The position numbers and the translations under genes were made by a program. Shown one piece after another: positions 53,044-62,535 of a DNA stretch of 64,000 nucleotides. Source of the DNA: UBA822 sp965249775 (GTDB lineage Bacteria; Gemmatimonadota; Gemmatimonadetes; Longimicrobiales; Gaopeijiaceae); the NCBI GenBank assembly GCA_965249775.1, contig OZ252253.1:992001-1056000 (forward strand). Reading direction: 5' to 3'. The stretch's first letter is position 1. Each line of letters begins with the position of its first letter. The notes beneath the pieces are model-generated. The model did not search any database. It was not told where the DNA came from and saw only the letters and a list, made by a program, of their open reading frames with translations.

Positions 53044-55107
53044 CTAGAGACCCCAGACCTGCACGAACCACGGCGCCAGCACCAGCGAGACCACGCTCAT
53101 CAACTTGATCAGGATGTTCAAAGATGGCCCGGACGTATCCTTGAACGGGTCCCCTACGGTATCGCCGACGACGGCGGCTTTGTGGGGCTCGGATCCCTTC
53201 CCACCATGTGCGCCGCCCTCGATCAGTTTCTTGGCATTGTCCCACGCGCCCCCCGCGTTGGCCATGAAGAGAGCCATGAGCACGCCCGTGACGGTCGCCC
53301 CGGCAAGGAGGCCTCCCAGCGCCTCGACACCTAGCACGCGACCCACCACGACGGGAGCGAGAATCGCGATAATGCCCGGAAGGATCATCTCCCGAAGCGC
53401 GGCATCCGTGGAGATCGACACGCAGCGGGCGGAATCCGGCTGCTCCGTCCCGTCCATGATGCCGGGCTTTTCACGGAACTGTCGCCGGACTTCTTCGACC
53501 ATCCCCTGCGCGGCCTTGCCGACAGCCGTCATCGTAAGCGCCGCGATGAAGAACGGTAGCATCCCGCCGATAAACAGCCCGATCACGACCAACGGATTGA
53601 TGAGGTCGATGCCGGTCTGGTCCAACCCTACGTTGCTGGCGTATGCGGAGAACAGCGCGAGCGCCGTGAGCGCGGCCGAGCCGATGGCGAATCCCTTGCC
53701 CTGAGCCGCAGTCGTATTCCCGATCGCATCCAGGGAATCCGTGATGGCTCTCGTTTCCGGTCCCAGGCCACTCATCTCGCTGATTCCACCCGCATTGTCC
53801 GCGATCGGACCGTACGCGTCGACCGACATGGTCACCCCTACGGTCGCGAGCATTCCAACAGCCGCGATGCCAATGCCGTACAGGCCAGCTGCTTGGAACG
53901 AGGTGTAAATGGCCACGCAGATGAGGAGCATGGGGATCGCCGTGGACTCCATGCCGACGGCAAGTCCCGTGATCAAATTGGTGGCCGATCCCGTCTCGCT
54001 GGCCGCTGCGATCTTTCGGACCGGCCTCGAGGACGTGTAGTACTCGGTGACCAGACCGATGGCGGTACCCACCAGCGTTCCCGCCAGAATGGCGAACCAG
54101 GGTCCGAGAGCCGGATAGGTCCGCCCGTTGGCCACCATCGAAAAGTCCATCGAACGCACCACGAAGAACATCGCAGCCAGGAAAAGGAGCGCCGCAATGA
54201 ACGTGACGTTCCGCAGGGCGGCCGCCGGATCCGTCCGCTCGAGCACCTTCATCATGCCGATTCCGACGAGCGACGCGAGCAGCCCAACCATGATCGTCAC
54301 GAGAGGGAGGGCTATGGCATTTCCGACATTTCCCGCTAGTCCGGCCGAAGTAGCGGCAATCGCAATCGTGGCGATCACGGAGCCCACGTACGACTCGAAG
54401 ATGTCGGCGCCCATGCCGGCGACATCGCCGACGTTGTCACCCACGTTGTCGGCGATGGTGGCCGGGTTGCGTGGATCGTCCTCCGGGATACCGACTTCGA
54501 CCTTGCCCACGAGATCCGCGCCGACATCTGCGGCCTTCGTGAAGATGCCACCCCCGACACGAGCGAAGAGGGCGATCGAGCTCGCCCCCATCGCAAAACC
54601 GGCGACGATTTCGGCGAACCGTAAGTGCTCGGAAGCCGCGATGGCCGGGGCTCCGTACTGGTAATAGATCACTCCGATTCCCACGAGGCCGAGCGCGGCC
54701 ACCGAGAGTCCCATCACTGCGCCACCGAAGAAGGCGACCCGAAGTGCCTTGCCCGCGCCCTCCTGGTTCGCGGCCGCGGACGTCCGGACGTTCGCCCTCG
54801 TGGCGGACTTCATGCCGAAAAACCCGGCCATGACCGAGCATAGGGCGCCAACGAGATACGCTCCGGCGGTTTGAGGCGACACGAGCCACGTCAACAGCCC
54901 CGCAACCGCTGCCACGAAAACCGCCAACATGAGGTACTCGCGGCGAAGAAACGCCATCGCCCCGTCGTGGATCTGCTCGGCCAACGCCCCCATCGCCTCA
55001 CTCCCACTGTCCTGGCCCTTTACGTAACGATAGGTAAAGCCGGCCAGAGCCAGACCCACGAGGCCTAAAGCCCAGGCCCAACTCGAAATTGTCACGAAAT
55101 CACTCAT
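53044..55107 (-). CDS. hppA: Membrane-bound pyrophosphatase, K+-dependent type
   Basis: 687 residues, about 16 helices. Pumps H+ or Na+ using pyrophosphate hydrolysis. Substrate loop DVGADLVGKVE (194-204) and DNVGDNVGD are intact. The position that decides potassium need is Ala (A467 in GNTTAAQGKGF); K+-independent enzymes have Lys there. The ion pumped is not settled by this sequence alone, since K+-dependent enzymes include Na+ and H+ pumps. Confidence 0.95.
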   Translation of the reverse strand: MSDFVTISSWAWALGLVGLALAGFTYRYVKGQDSGSEAMGALAEQIHDGAMAFLRREYLMLAVFVAAVAGLLTWLVSPQTAGAYLVGALCSVMAGFFGMKSATRANVRTSAAANQEGAGKALRVAFFGGAVMGLSVAALGLVGIGVIYYQYGAPAIAASEHLRFAEIVAGFAMGASSIALFARVGGGIFTKAADVGADLVGKVEVGIPEDDPRNPATIADNVGDNVGDVAGMGADIFESYVGSVIATIAIAATSAGLAGNVGNAIALPLVTIMVGLLASLVGIGMMKVLERTDPAAALRNVTFIAALLFLAAMFFVVRSMDFSMVANGRTYPALGPWFAILAGTLVGTAIGLVTEYYTSSRPVRKIAAASETGSATNLITGLAVGMESTAIPMLLICVAIYTSFQAAGLYGIGIAAVGMLATVGVTMSVDAYGPIADNAGGISEMSGLGPETRAITDSLDAIGNTTAAQGKGFAIGSAALTALALFSAYASNVGLDQTGIDLINPLVVIGLFIGGMLPFFIAALTMTAVGKAAQGMVEEVRRQFREKPGIMDGTEQPDSARCVSISTDAALREMILPGIIAILAPVVVGRVLGVEALGGLLAGATVTGVLMALFMANAGGAWDNAKKLIEGGAHGGKGSEPHKAAVVGDTVGDPFKDTSGPSLNILIKLMSVVSLVLAPWFVQVWGL

Positions 55108-55161
55108 CAGGTTCCTCTCGCTGATTGTCTACTATTGGCGCCCACATCTAGATCAAGCGGG

Positions 55162-55737
55162 TCACCGATTGAATCGGTTCATAACCTCTTCGATACCGTC
55201 CAGCATCCACACCCCCACGGCTTCGCTCAATTCCGTGAGTAGCCCGACAACCGTGGTTTCGTCGGCCTCACTCATCGGCGAAAGGACCCAACCGGACAAG
55301 TCCCCTCCCTCGGGCATCAACCCCACGCCCAACCGCAGACGGGCGTAGGAGTCCGTACCCAACACACCGGAGACCGACTTCAAGCCCTTGTGTCCCCCAG
55401 CCCCCCCCCCGGGTCGAAACCGGAGCCGACCCACCTCCAGCATCGCATCATCGACCACGACCAGAAGATCCGAGCCGAGATCGCATTCGTCGAGTCCGTC
55501 CACGTCGACGAGTGCGGCACCGCTTCGGTTCATGTATGTGGTCGGCTTGATCAAGAGTACCGAAGCGTCCCCGACCGATCCGCCGGTCCGCAGGCTTCGG
55601 CCCTCCTTTTCGAAGGAACCGAACCCCCAGTCATACGCGAGCCGGTCTACGGCCCACCACCCGACATTGTGACGGGTGTCGTCGTAGCGGGGCCCGGGGT
55701 TCCCGAGCCCGACCACAACCTTCACGCCCCGATCCAA
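55162..55737 (-). CDS. pth: Peptidyl-tRNA hydrolase
   Basis: Releases peptides from tRNAs that drop off ribosomes. 191 residues. VVGLGNPGPRYDDTRHNVGW contains the Asn and catalytic His; LIKPTTYMNRSG and the DDAMLEVGRLRFRPGGGAGGHKGLKS block follow. It follows rplY by 9 bases, a frequent pairing. Confidence 0.96.
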   Translation of the reverse strand: MDRGVKVVVGLGNPGPRYDDTRHNVGWWAVDRLAYDWGFGSFEKEGRSLRTGGSVGDASVLLIKPTTYMNRSGAALVDVDGLDECDLGSDLLVVVDDAMLEVGRLRFRPGGGAGGHKGLKSVSGVLGTDSYARLRLGVGLMPEGGDLSGWVLSPMSEADETTVVGLLTELSEAVGVWMLDGIEEVMNRFNR

Positions 55738-55746
55738 GAGAAGGAA

Positions 55747-56442
55747 TCAGCCGTCCGAGTCTTCCTCCGCGGCTGGAGCACCATCCTCCGGAGCCTCGCC
55801 CTCGGCAGCCTCCTCGCCTTCCTCGCCCTCGACGCCCTCCTCGCCCTCCTCGAGCTCCTCCTCCTCTGGCTCTTCCTCCGCCCTCGGCGCCGACACGAGA
55901 CAGATTGTCTGGCCTGGATCCGTCAGCAGCTCGACACCTTCATCCATCGTGATCGCGCTGGCATGGATCGAGTCACCAATCTCCAACGCCGAGATTTCGA
56001 TCTCGATGGTATCGGGGATCTGGGAGGGGAGACACTTCACTCGGATCTCATGAAGGATCACCTCTAGGACGCCGCCGTCCTTGACGCCCTGGGGCGTGCC
56101 GATGTAGTTGGCGGGGATATCGACTTCGAGGGCCACACCCCGTTCGATGCAGTAGAAGTCCACATGGACGATGTCGGGGCGGTACGGGTGCATCTGGATC
56201 TCCCGCACCAGCGTCTCCAGCTCCTCCTTGTCATCATCGATCTGAACGTTGACGATCGTGTTTTCCACCGAGATGGAATGAAAGAGATAGAGCGCCTCTC
56301 TCGCGTTGAGGGTGAGCGAGATCGGCGCTTGATCTTTTCCATAGAGGATAGCCGGGACCTGCCCGGCCGCACGAAGTCGCCGCGCCGCGCCCTTTCCAGT
56401 TTCGGAGCGACGTCTTGCCGCCAGCCCTGTCTTGCCTGTCAT
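55747..56442 (-). CDS. rplY: 50S ribosomal protein L25, Ctc type, with acidic tail
   Basis: 5S rRNA-binding protein. From ATG 56442 231 residues. N-terminal L25 domain (about 1-95), with RLRAAGQVPAILYGKDQ; the C-terminal TL5/Ctc beta domain follows (GTPQGVKDGGVLEVILHEIRVKCLP). The last 40 residues are nearly all Glu, Gly, Asp and Ala. The frame is open to 56484, but MTGKTGLAARRR is the usual start. Confidence 0.93.
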   Translation of the reverse strand: MTGKTGLAARRRSETGKGAARRLRAAGQVPAILYGKDQAPISLTLNAREALYLFHSISVENTIVNVQIDDDKEELETLVREIQMHPYRPDIVHVDFYCIERGVALEVDIPANYIGTPQGVKDGGVLEVILHEIRVKCLPSQIPDTIEIEISALEIGDSIHASAITMDEGVELLTDPGQTICLVSAPRAEEEPEEEELEEGEEGVEGEEGEEAAEGEAPEDGAPAAEEDSDG

Positions 56443-56476
56443 CTTCTTATTCCGGGTTGTTGTGGTTCTGAGTGGG

Positions 56477-57454
56477 TCACGCACCCGAATCAGCTTCGGC
56501 CGCCATCTCGAAGAGTTGGCTCACTGACCTGTTTTCGTGAACACATTCGATCGCTGTCGCGAACAGGCTGGCGACCGACAAAATCTTGAGGCCATCGAAT
56601 CGCCTCTCCTCTGGAACGTGGATCGTATTCGTCACCACGAATTCCTCCAGTGGGGCGGCCGCAAGCTTCTCGACCGCCGGGCCGGACAGCAGCGCGTGCG
56701 TCGCTCCCGCATAGACCTTCGTCGCACCACGTTCCTTGAGAGCCACGACCGCGTTCGCCAGCGTACCGCCCGTGTCCACCATATCGTCGATGAGCAGGCA
56801 CGTCCTGCCATCCACATCACCGACCACATTAGCGACCTCGGCCATGTTGGGCCCCGGGCGCCGCTTGTCAATGATCGCGAGCGCCGCATCGAGCCGGTTT
56901 GCGAACCCGTTCCCCATTTTCGCCGACCCCACGTCGGGCGCAACCACGACCAGGTCGGACAGTTTCTTCTCGCGGAAATACCGTGTGAGGACGGGCGCCG
57001 CATACAGGTGGTCCACCGGGATGTCGAAAAAGGCCTGAATCTGATGCTGGTGGAAGTCCATCCCGATCATGCGGTCGGCACCGGCTGCCGCCATGAGGTT
57101 CGCCACGAGCTTTGCGCCGATCGCCACACGGGGCTGGTCTTTCCGATCTTGCCGCCCGTAGCCGAAATACGGGACGACAGCGGTCACCCGGGCGGCAGAC
57201 GCACGCTTGGCGGCATCGATCAGCAGGAGCAGTTCCAAGATCGAGTCCGCCGGAGCGACGGTCGGCTGAACAATGAACACGTCTCGTCCACGAGCATTAT
57301 GGTCAATGCGCACGAAGATCTCGCCGTCGGCGAAGTCCCGGATCGTCGCCGTGTCCGGATTTTCCTTGAGGAGCTGGCCGATTTCCGCCGCCAGAGGACG
57401 GTTGGCCCGCCCGGCGAGGAGGAGAAGCGGACCTCTTCGAAATGTGTCGTCCAT
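56477..57454 (-). CDS. prs: Ribose-phosphate pyrophosphokinase
   Basis: Makes PRPP from ribose 5-phosphate and ATP for nucleotide, His and Trp synthesis. 325 residues from ATG 57454. ATP loop FADGEIFVRI, flexible loop YFGYGRQDRK, PRPP-binding LLIDDMVDTGGTL. A promoter and a hairpin precede it. Confidence 0.96.
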   Translation of the reverse strand: MDDTFRRGPLLLLAGRANRPLAAEIGQLLKENPDTATIRDFADGEIFVRIDHNARGRDVFIVQPTVAPADSILELLLLIDAAKRASAARVTAVVPYFGYGRQDRKDQPRVAIGAKLVANLMAAAGADRMIGMDFHQHQIQAFFDIPVDHLYAAPVLTRYFREKKLSDLVVVAPDVGSAKMGNGFANRLDAALAIIDKRRPGPNMAEVANVVGDVDGRTCLLIDDMVDTGGTLANAVVALKERGATKVYAGATHALLSGPAVEKLAAAPLEEFVVTNTIHVPEERRFDGLKILSVASLFATAIECVHENRSVSQLFEMAAEADSGA

Positions 57455-57466
57455 GGGTCTCAACTA

Positions 57467-57487
57467 GAAGGCTGCTCAACAGCCTTC
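57467..57487 (-). repeat. GAAGGCTG/CAGCCTTC hairpin just upstream of prs
   Basis: Perfect 8-bp stem with loop TTGAG on the minus strand, ending with CAGCCTTCTAG 13 bases before the prs ATG. The same stem and the same TAG follow-on occur ahead of bshB1. Confidence 0.75.
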
Positions 57488-57519
57488 AGGGTGGCAGAGC
57501 CAAACGGCAATAGCAAAAA

Positions 57520-57548
57520 AAGTTAGACTGACTCCGTGGGGGCGTCAA
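57520..57548 (-). promoter_or_regulatory. Sigma70-type promoter of prs
   Basis: TTGACG (57548-57543), 17 bases, TAACTT (57525-57520) on the minus strand. Initiation near 57513 gives a 60-base leader that includes the 57467-57487 hairpin. Confidence 0.7.
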
Positions 57549-57608
57549 CGCCGAACGCCCTGTGTTTGGAAGGCTGCCGAAGAAGTCCGGGGGGTCGTTC
57601 CGGGGGTG

Positions 57609-59505
57609 TTACGGGACGATCTCCACCACGCGTGTTTGCACCAACTCCTCACGCCCCGGAGCCGTGACCTTGAGCCGGAAGACATATTCCCCCGGATCCA
57701 CGTCCGGAATCGTCACGTCGACCGATCGGAACCACGGGCCGATTCTGGATGGTCCGGGCTCATTCCAGTCGATGTGAAGTGGTTCCTCCGGGCGTCCGAA
57801 TCCGAGCCAACGCCCGATCCTTCCGAAGAAGCTCTCGCCTTCCTTGTCGAAGCTCAATTCGAAGGAAACGTCCTCCTGTCTCCAGCCCAACCCGAAGATC
57901 TCCCATCCGAGTACGAGCTCTGCGTCCGTTTCCAATTGGATAGAAGACCGCATCGATGGAAGAGCCGAACCGAGGGTCTGTGGAGGAGCATCCCCGGGGT
58001 AGAGAAGAATGAGATCCGAAAGCGTGGCAAGATCATCGGGGAGAGCCTCGGTGGTGACTCCGTGTCGGAGCCGGCCGCCCAACCCTTCGCCCGGGGCCCA
58101 CGCCTCGACGCTCAACAAATATCTTCCCGCCGGCACCGCGAGATAGAGGGCGCCCGGCGCGCGAGCTGCTGGTCGTGCCCCTGATCCGCCCCATCTCATC
58201 CAAAAGGAAGAGCCCGACTTGTTCAGGCCCATCGAGCAAGGCCGGTTGCGGCCACGGTGTGGGCCCCTCTTCCAGCGCGTCGTCCCCAGCGGGCGGCCGC
58301 TTCGTAACACCCTTTGGAAGCGAATCGGGATGGGGTGGCAACTCGGTGGAGGCGGCCACCACGATCGAAGCTCCTCGGTGAAATACCGCGACCTGAGCAA
58401 CGCCGGGCAGAAGCTCGGGAGCGTAGGCGGGCACGTGGGCACTTCGCGGACGCTCCGCCTCCGGAACCCAAGCCCCTGGCGTAGTCGTCGATGGCGCCTC
58501 CAGAACCCGCCCGGGCGGCGCGAATTCCCTTCCGTTCGGAAGTTGATGCCCGATCACAGTAGAGAGGCCCCCCAACGCACCGACCGCCGGGCGGACTTGC
58601 TCCCAACCGCGGTCCCAGCCATAGCGTAGGGTGATCTCCTCGAGATCGTCTCCCCACCGCATTCCCCACGCGTTTCGCGCGCGCTCGCTCACTTTCGAGT
58701 ATGTCCAACGAGCGTAGTGCTCGGATTCGCGGTCGTTTCCCGCAACCAAGTAGAGCGGATCGGCCAGGGTCCACACCCTTGCCCTCACGTCTTCCCACTC
58801 GTTCTCATCCCCCTCGGCAGCATCTTCGAGAACATCCGAGCCCTTGCCGTCGAGTAACATCGACGGATCCCGCCACATCAGCGCCTCTTCCGAATTCATG
58901 GTCTCGAGGCCACGACGGAAGCGCTCCAGCGCCGCCTCGTATCGACCCATGCCGTGGAGGGCAAAACCCTCGAGGACGTCGCACCACGACGAAACCGTGC
59001 CACCGCAGGCACGAGCCAGGCCAGCGGCATCCTCCCACCGGCCTGCTTCACTCAGGTACCGGATCCGCTGACCGAGAATCCATTCGTCCGCCGGTACGTG
59101 ATTCCCGGCCTCGGCCAGGACGGTCAGAAGATCTGCCCGCGCGTCGACCAGGTCTGCAGGATCCGGAACGGGCTCCCAATCGTCCTCACCCGCGTGCCAG
59201 AGGCAGAGGCGTCCGACCCGCTCCTCGCACGGGCGTCTGCCGCCGTCCCAAACGTAGGGAAGTAGGCGACGACGGATGCGCTCGAAGCGCTCTTGAGCGT
59301 CCTCGGCCTGGCTGAGAATCCGAGTCGAGTCGGGGGCAACCGGCTGCTCCGGTTCGTGCTGGAGAACCGCGGATGGCCATGGCGTCGAAGGGGTCGAGGG
59401 AGCGGAAGCGCCACTTGTTCCGACCGGAATCCCACAGGCGCACGCGACGGCTATGAACGTGCGAACCCGCCCTGAAAGCCGGCCGACTACCGACATCAGC
59501 CGCAC
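57609..59505 (-). pseudogene. Secreted protein of unknown function, split by one frameshift
   Basis: The N-terminal frame (59505 down to about 58165) begins with a signal-peptide-like stretch (VRTFIAVACACGIPVG). It contains helical repeat-like segments (EWILGQRIRYLSEAGRWEDAAGLARACGG) and WTYSKVSERARNAWGMRWGDDLEEITLRYGWDRGW. The sequence then continues in another frame (YLAVPAGRYLLSVEAWAPGEGL to VVEIVP, end 57609). Removing one G in the G-rich stretch near 58165-58190 restores a protein of about 630 residues. Either a recent mutation or a homopolymer error. No function assigned. Confidence 0.75.
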
Positions 59506-59539
59506 TATGTGCTCACCGAACCGGGGGGGGAGGCAAGAG

Positions 59540-59610
59540 TTGGCCCGGATGGATTCGAACCATCACCGCCGGTGCCAAAGACCGGTGTCCTGCCATTAGA
59601 CGACGGGCCA
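59540..59610 (-). tRNA. tRNA-Gln (anticodon TTG)
   Basis: Cloverleaf fits: acceptor TGGCCCG/CGGGCCA, anticodon stem CCGGT/ACCGG with loop CTTTGGC (anticodon TTG), T arm GATGG-TTCGAAT-CCATC. Discriminator A; CCA not encoded. Weak U1-A72 pair as in glutamine tRNAs. Confidence 0.95.
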
Positions 59611-59661
59611 TAGGGATTGTCAGTCTGACCGCATAGCGCAGCGGGTTCCGATGCGTGATCA

Positions 59662-59690
59662 ATCCTACCCGAGGCCTTCGATCCGTTCAA
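59662..59690 (-). promoter_or_regulatory. Promoter of tRNA-Gln
   Basis: TTGAAC (59690-59685), 17 bases, TAGGAT (59667-59662) on the minus strand, about 50 bases before the mature tRNA. Confidence 0.65.
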
Positions 59691-59747
59691 CCCGGGCCCG
59701 CCGCCGTACTCCGTCAACGCGACCCGCCCCCCTCTCCGATCACCCTC

Positions 59748-60671
59748 CTAGGGACTCGCGACCGCCGCGATGGGCTCGGGCTGCGACGTCATCGTCCCGG
59801 CAACCATGAACCGCACGTCGGCCCACGACGCTGACAGAGACGCACGAGCACGATCCGCAACCGCCCGATCGTCGAAGAGGCCGAACAGCGCCGCCCCACT
59901 TCCCGAAAGCCGGGCCATGAGTGCGCCCTCCTCATGCAGAGCCTCTCTGAGTCTTCCGAGTTCCGGATGGCGCTTGAACACGCTGGTTTCGAAGTCGTTC
60001 ACCGCCAGCTCAGCCAGGATCTCTGGCTGATCCAGCACGTCGAAAGGCAGGGTCGCCGGCGCAACGCGCTCCCGAACGCTTACGTTCTGGTAGGCCTCTT
60101 TGGTTGCGATATGGAGCGATGGAAGGGCGAGCAAGACGGAGAGGCCGGAGGCCCCAGGAATCGGCAGCAGGCGCTCCCCTCTTCCCCACGCGAGTGCGGC
60201 CCCGGCACCTGATGCGAAGAAGGGCACATCCGCCCCCAATCGTCCCGCGATCTGGAGGAGCGCATGAGGCGAAAACGGCTCTCCGAACAGGGCGTTGAGG
60301 CCCCTCAGGGTGGCACCGGCATCGGAAGATCCCCCTCCGAGCCCGGCCCCGATCGGAATATTTTTCGTGAGGCTGACGTGGACGCCCGTTGTCAGCCCGG
60401 CCGCATCGAGCAGAGCCTCGGCCGCCCGATACGCCAGATTCTCCTCGTCGTGGCCGACCGAAAGACCTACCAACTCGACGGAGACGCCCCGCTTCGTTCG
60501 CTGAAGCACGATCTCGTCGCAGAAGTCCACGGCGCTGTAGAGCGTCTCGATCTGGTGGTATCCGGACTTCTCCTTAGCGAGAATCCTCAGAAAAAAGTTG
60601 ACCTTGGCCGGTGCAGCTACCCGCACAGATGCAGCGTCAATCACTACTCCCCCCCTCGCCGGCTGCGACAA
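59748..60671 (-). CDS. ispE: 4-diphosphocytidyl-2-C-methyl-D-erythritol kinase
   Basis: GHMP kinase of the MEP isoprenoid pathway. 307 residues if it starts at TTG 60671; later GTG codons (60644, near 60626) are possible. APAKVNFFLRI near the N-terminus, ATP loop PIGAGLGGGSSDAGATL and C-terminal RLSGSGAALFGLF. Its 5' end overlaps the flippase-like gene by 35 bases with the TTG start. Confidence 0.93.
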   Translation of the reverse strand: MSQPARGGVVIDAASVRVAAPAKVNFFLRILAKEKSGYHQIETLYSAVDFCDEIVLQRTKRGVSVELVGLSVGHDEENLAYRAAEALLDAAGLTTGVHVSLTKNIPIGAGLGGGSSDAGATLRGLNALFGEPFSPHALLQIAGRLGADVPFFASGAGAALAWGRGERLLPIPGASGLSVLLALPSLHIATKEAYQNVSVRERVAPATLPFDVLDQPEILAELAVNDFETSVFKRHPELGRLREALHEEGALMARLSGSGAALFGLFDDRAVADRARASLSASWADVRFMVAGTMTSQPEPIAAVASP

Positions 60672-61680
60672 GCCCTGTCCTGTCCTGCTTCCGTAGTTCC
60701 CCGACCGAGAACCCTATGCTCCAGGCGTAATACAGCCCGATGATCGTAATCGGGAAGAATCCGCCGAGATGATATCCGAACGCGAAAGCCAGCATCGTCG
60801 GCTCGGGGACACCATACACGCCGCTCAAGGCCAAATCGGCGCCGAACTGGAACGTACCGAAGAAGCCGGGCCCGGCCGGTATGGCAACGGCGAAGCCCAC
60901 CACCGCCTCAGTGAACACTGCGGCCGCAAACCCCAGGTCGATACCGAACGCCTTGAAGGCGAGCCAGAACGAGAGTCCGTGCCAAAGCCAGAACGCGTAG
61001 CTCCATGCTACAGCCTTGATGAGCAGCGCGGAGTCTCGAAGCACCTTCAAAGCACTGAGGAAGGATTTGAGCGCCCCGACCATTGGCGGGCCCAAGTCTC
61101 CGGGAAATCGGATCGACAACCTCTCGGCCAAACGTACGATGGGCTCGGGAATGATCACCAGAGCAGCGAAACCCGCGAGGGCGATCACGAACAGCACGAA
61201 CGTGAGGCCGAGGAAACCGCTGAACATCCCGGAGAGGAGTCCTTCGGCACCCGGAAAGGAGGGGAGCGCCATCGGCACAAGAAACAGGGTTACCAGGACG
61301 ATCGAATCGAGGAACCGCTCCACCACCACGCTCCCGAGCGAGCCCGACAGGGAAATCGGCTCGAGTCGAGTCAGCGCAAACGCTCGCGCGATTTCTCCCA
61401 GGCGGAAGGGGAGGACGTTGGTGATCGCGAAGCCGATGCTGATCCCCGCGAATCTGGATCGAAGGGCGGTATCGGGCTTGAGCGGATGGAGCAAAACCTT
61501 CCAACGCCAGGCCCGCACCAGGTATCCCGCCGTACCGACGGCGATGGAAGCCAGAAAATACCACGGGTTCGCCTGGGAAATCTGCGCAACGATTTCCGCC
61601 GGGTCTTCACCTCGAAGCACCCACCAGATGAAGAACGCGCTGACTCCGATGCCGAGGGCAGGTTTCCAGACCGTCCTCAA
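60637..61680 (-). CDS. UPF0104/lysylphosphatidylglycerol synthase-type membrane protein
   Basis: 347 residues, about eight helices, of the family that includes the flippase half of MprF. AWRWKVLLHPL and the NVLPFRLGEIARAFALTR loop are typical. No synthase domain is attached, so the substrate is unknown, probably a lipid. It starts at TTG 61680, overlapping the pdxJ stop (TTGA). Confidence 0.8.
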   Translation of the reverse strand: MRTVWKPALGIGVSAFFIWWVLRGEDPAEIVAQISQANPWYFLASIAVGTAGYLVRAWRWKVLLHPLKPDTALRSRFAGISIGFAITNVLPFRLGEIARAFALTRLEPISLSGSLGSVVVERFLDSIVLVTLFLVPMALPSFPGAEGLLSGMFSGFLGLTFVLFVIALAGFAALVIIPEPIVRLAERLSIRFPGDLGPPMVGALKSFLSALKVLRDSALLIKAVAWSYAFWLWHGLSFWLAFKAFGIDLGFAAAVFTEAVVGFAVAIPAGPGFFGTFQFGADLALSGVYGVPEPTMLAFAFGYHLGGFFPITIIGLYYAWSIGFSVGELRKQDRTGLVAAGEGGSSD

Positions 61681-62420
61681 GGGGCTTCGACCCCGCTCCT
61701 CGCTTCACGGATGAGGTCGCCCATCTCGCGAACCGCACGCTCCATGCCGACGAGGACGGCCCTCGAGACGACGGAATGCCCGATGTTCAGCTCTTCGATT
61801 AGGGCGATGGCCGCGACGGGGGTGACATTCTCATAGGTGAGACCGTGGCCCGCGTGAACGGCCAGACCCAGGCCAGTGGCCGTTTGGGTCGCGGCTCGGA
61901 GCCGAGCCAACTGAGCCTCCCGCTCCGCGGGGTCGGCGGCGTTGGCGTACTCACCGGTGTGCAACTCGACGGCTGCGACACCGAGATCCGCTGATGTCTC
62001 GAGCGTGTCGTCATCAGGATCGACAAAGAGCGAAGTCCTTATTCCCTCCGAGGCGAGCCGCTTTACGGCTTCGCCTGTCGCCGTCCGGACCTCCGTCTCG
62101 CCGAGAGCCAGGCCGCCCTCGGTCGTCACCTCCTCACGGCGCTCCGGAACGAGAGTAGCCTGCATGGGCCTCAGATCGCACGCGATATCCAGAACGTCCG
62201 TGGCCGCGGCGAGCTCCAGGTTCAACCCCGTCCGGACGGTCTCCATGAGCAACCGGACGTCGCGCTCACTCACGTGCCTGCGGTCCTCCCGCAGGTGGAC
62301 AGTGATGCCATCTGCGCCGGCAAGCTCCACGAGCATCGCCGCCCGTACGGGGTCGGGCTCGTCGGTTAGCCTCGCCTCGCGGACGGTCGCTACGTGATCG
62401 ACGTTGACGTAAAACCTCAT
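61677..62420 (-). CDS. pdxJ: Pyridoxine 5'-phosphate synthase
   Basis: Condenses 1-deoxyxylulose 5-phosphate with 3-amino-2-oxopropyl phosphate in vitamin B6 synthesis. 247 residues, (beta/alpha)8 barrel. FYVNVDHVATVREAR at the start, GITVHLREDRRHV, GLAVHAGHGLTYENV and ELNIGHSVVSRA all present. First of the pdxJ-flippase-ispE run. Confidence 0.97.
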   Translation of the reverse strand: MRFYVNVDHVATVREARLTDEPDPVRAAMLVELAGADGITVHLREDRRHVSERDVRLLMETVRTGLNLELAAATDVLDIACDLRPMQATLVPERREEVTTEGGLALGETEVRTATGEAVKRLASEGIRTSLFVDPDDDTLETSADLGVAAVELHTGEYANAADPAEREAQLARLRAATQTATGLGLAVHAGHGLTYENVTPVAAIALIEELNIGHSVVSRAVLVGMERAVREMGDLIREARSGVEAP

Positions 62421-62535
62421 CCCTCTACCTCAGAAGGCCCGAAAGCCTCAAGTAGTTTCTGAACATATACAACCGGCTAAAATGTAATGGGATCCGATCA
62501 CTCCCGCCGTCCTCTTAGTGTCGACAGCCGTCCCC

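Noticed and set aside
59540..59610. tRNA-Gln as an integration site
   Set aside because: No integrase, no repeated tRNA 3' end and no foreign-looking block next to it.
60769..61836. 355-codon plus-strand frame opposite the flippase-like gene
   Set aside because: Antisense to a clear membrane protein; composition is unlike real proteins.
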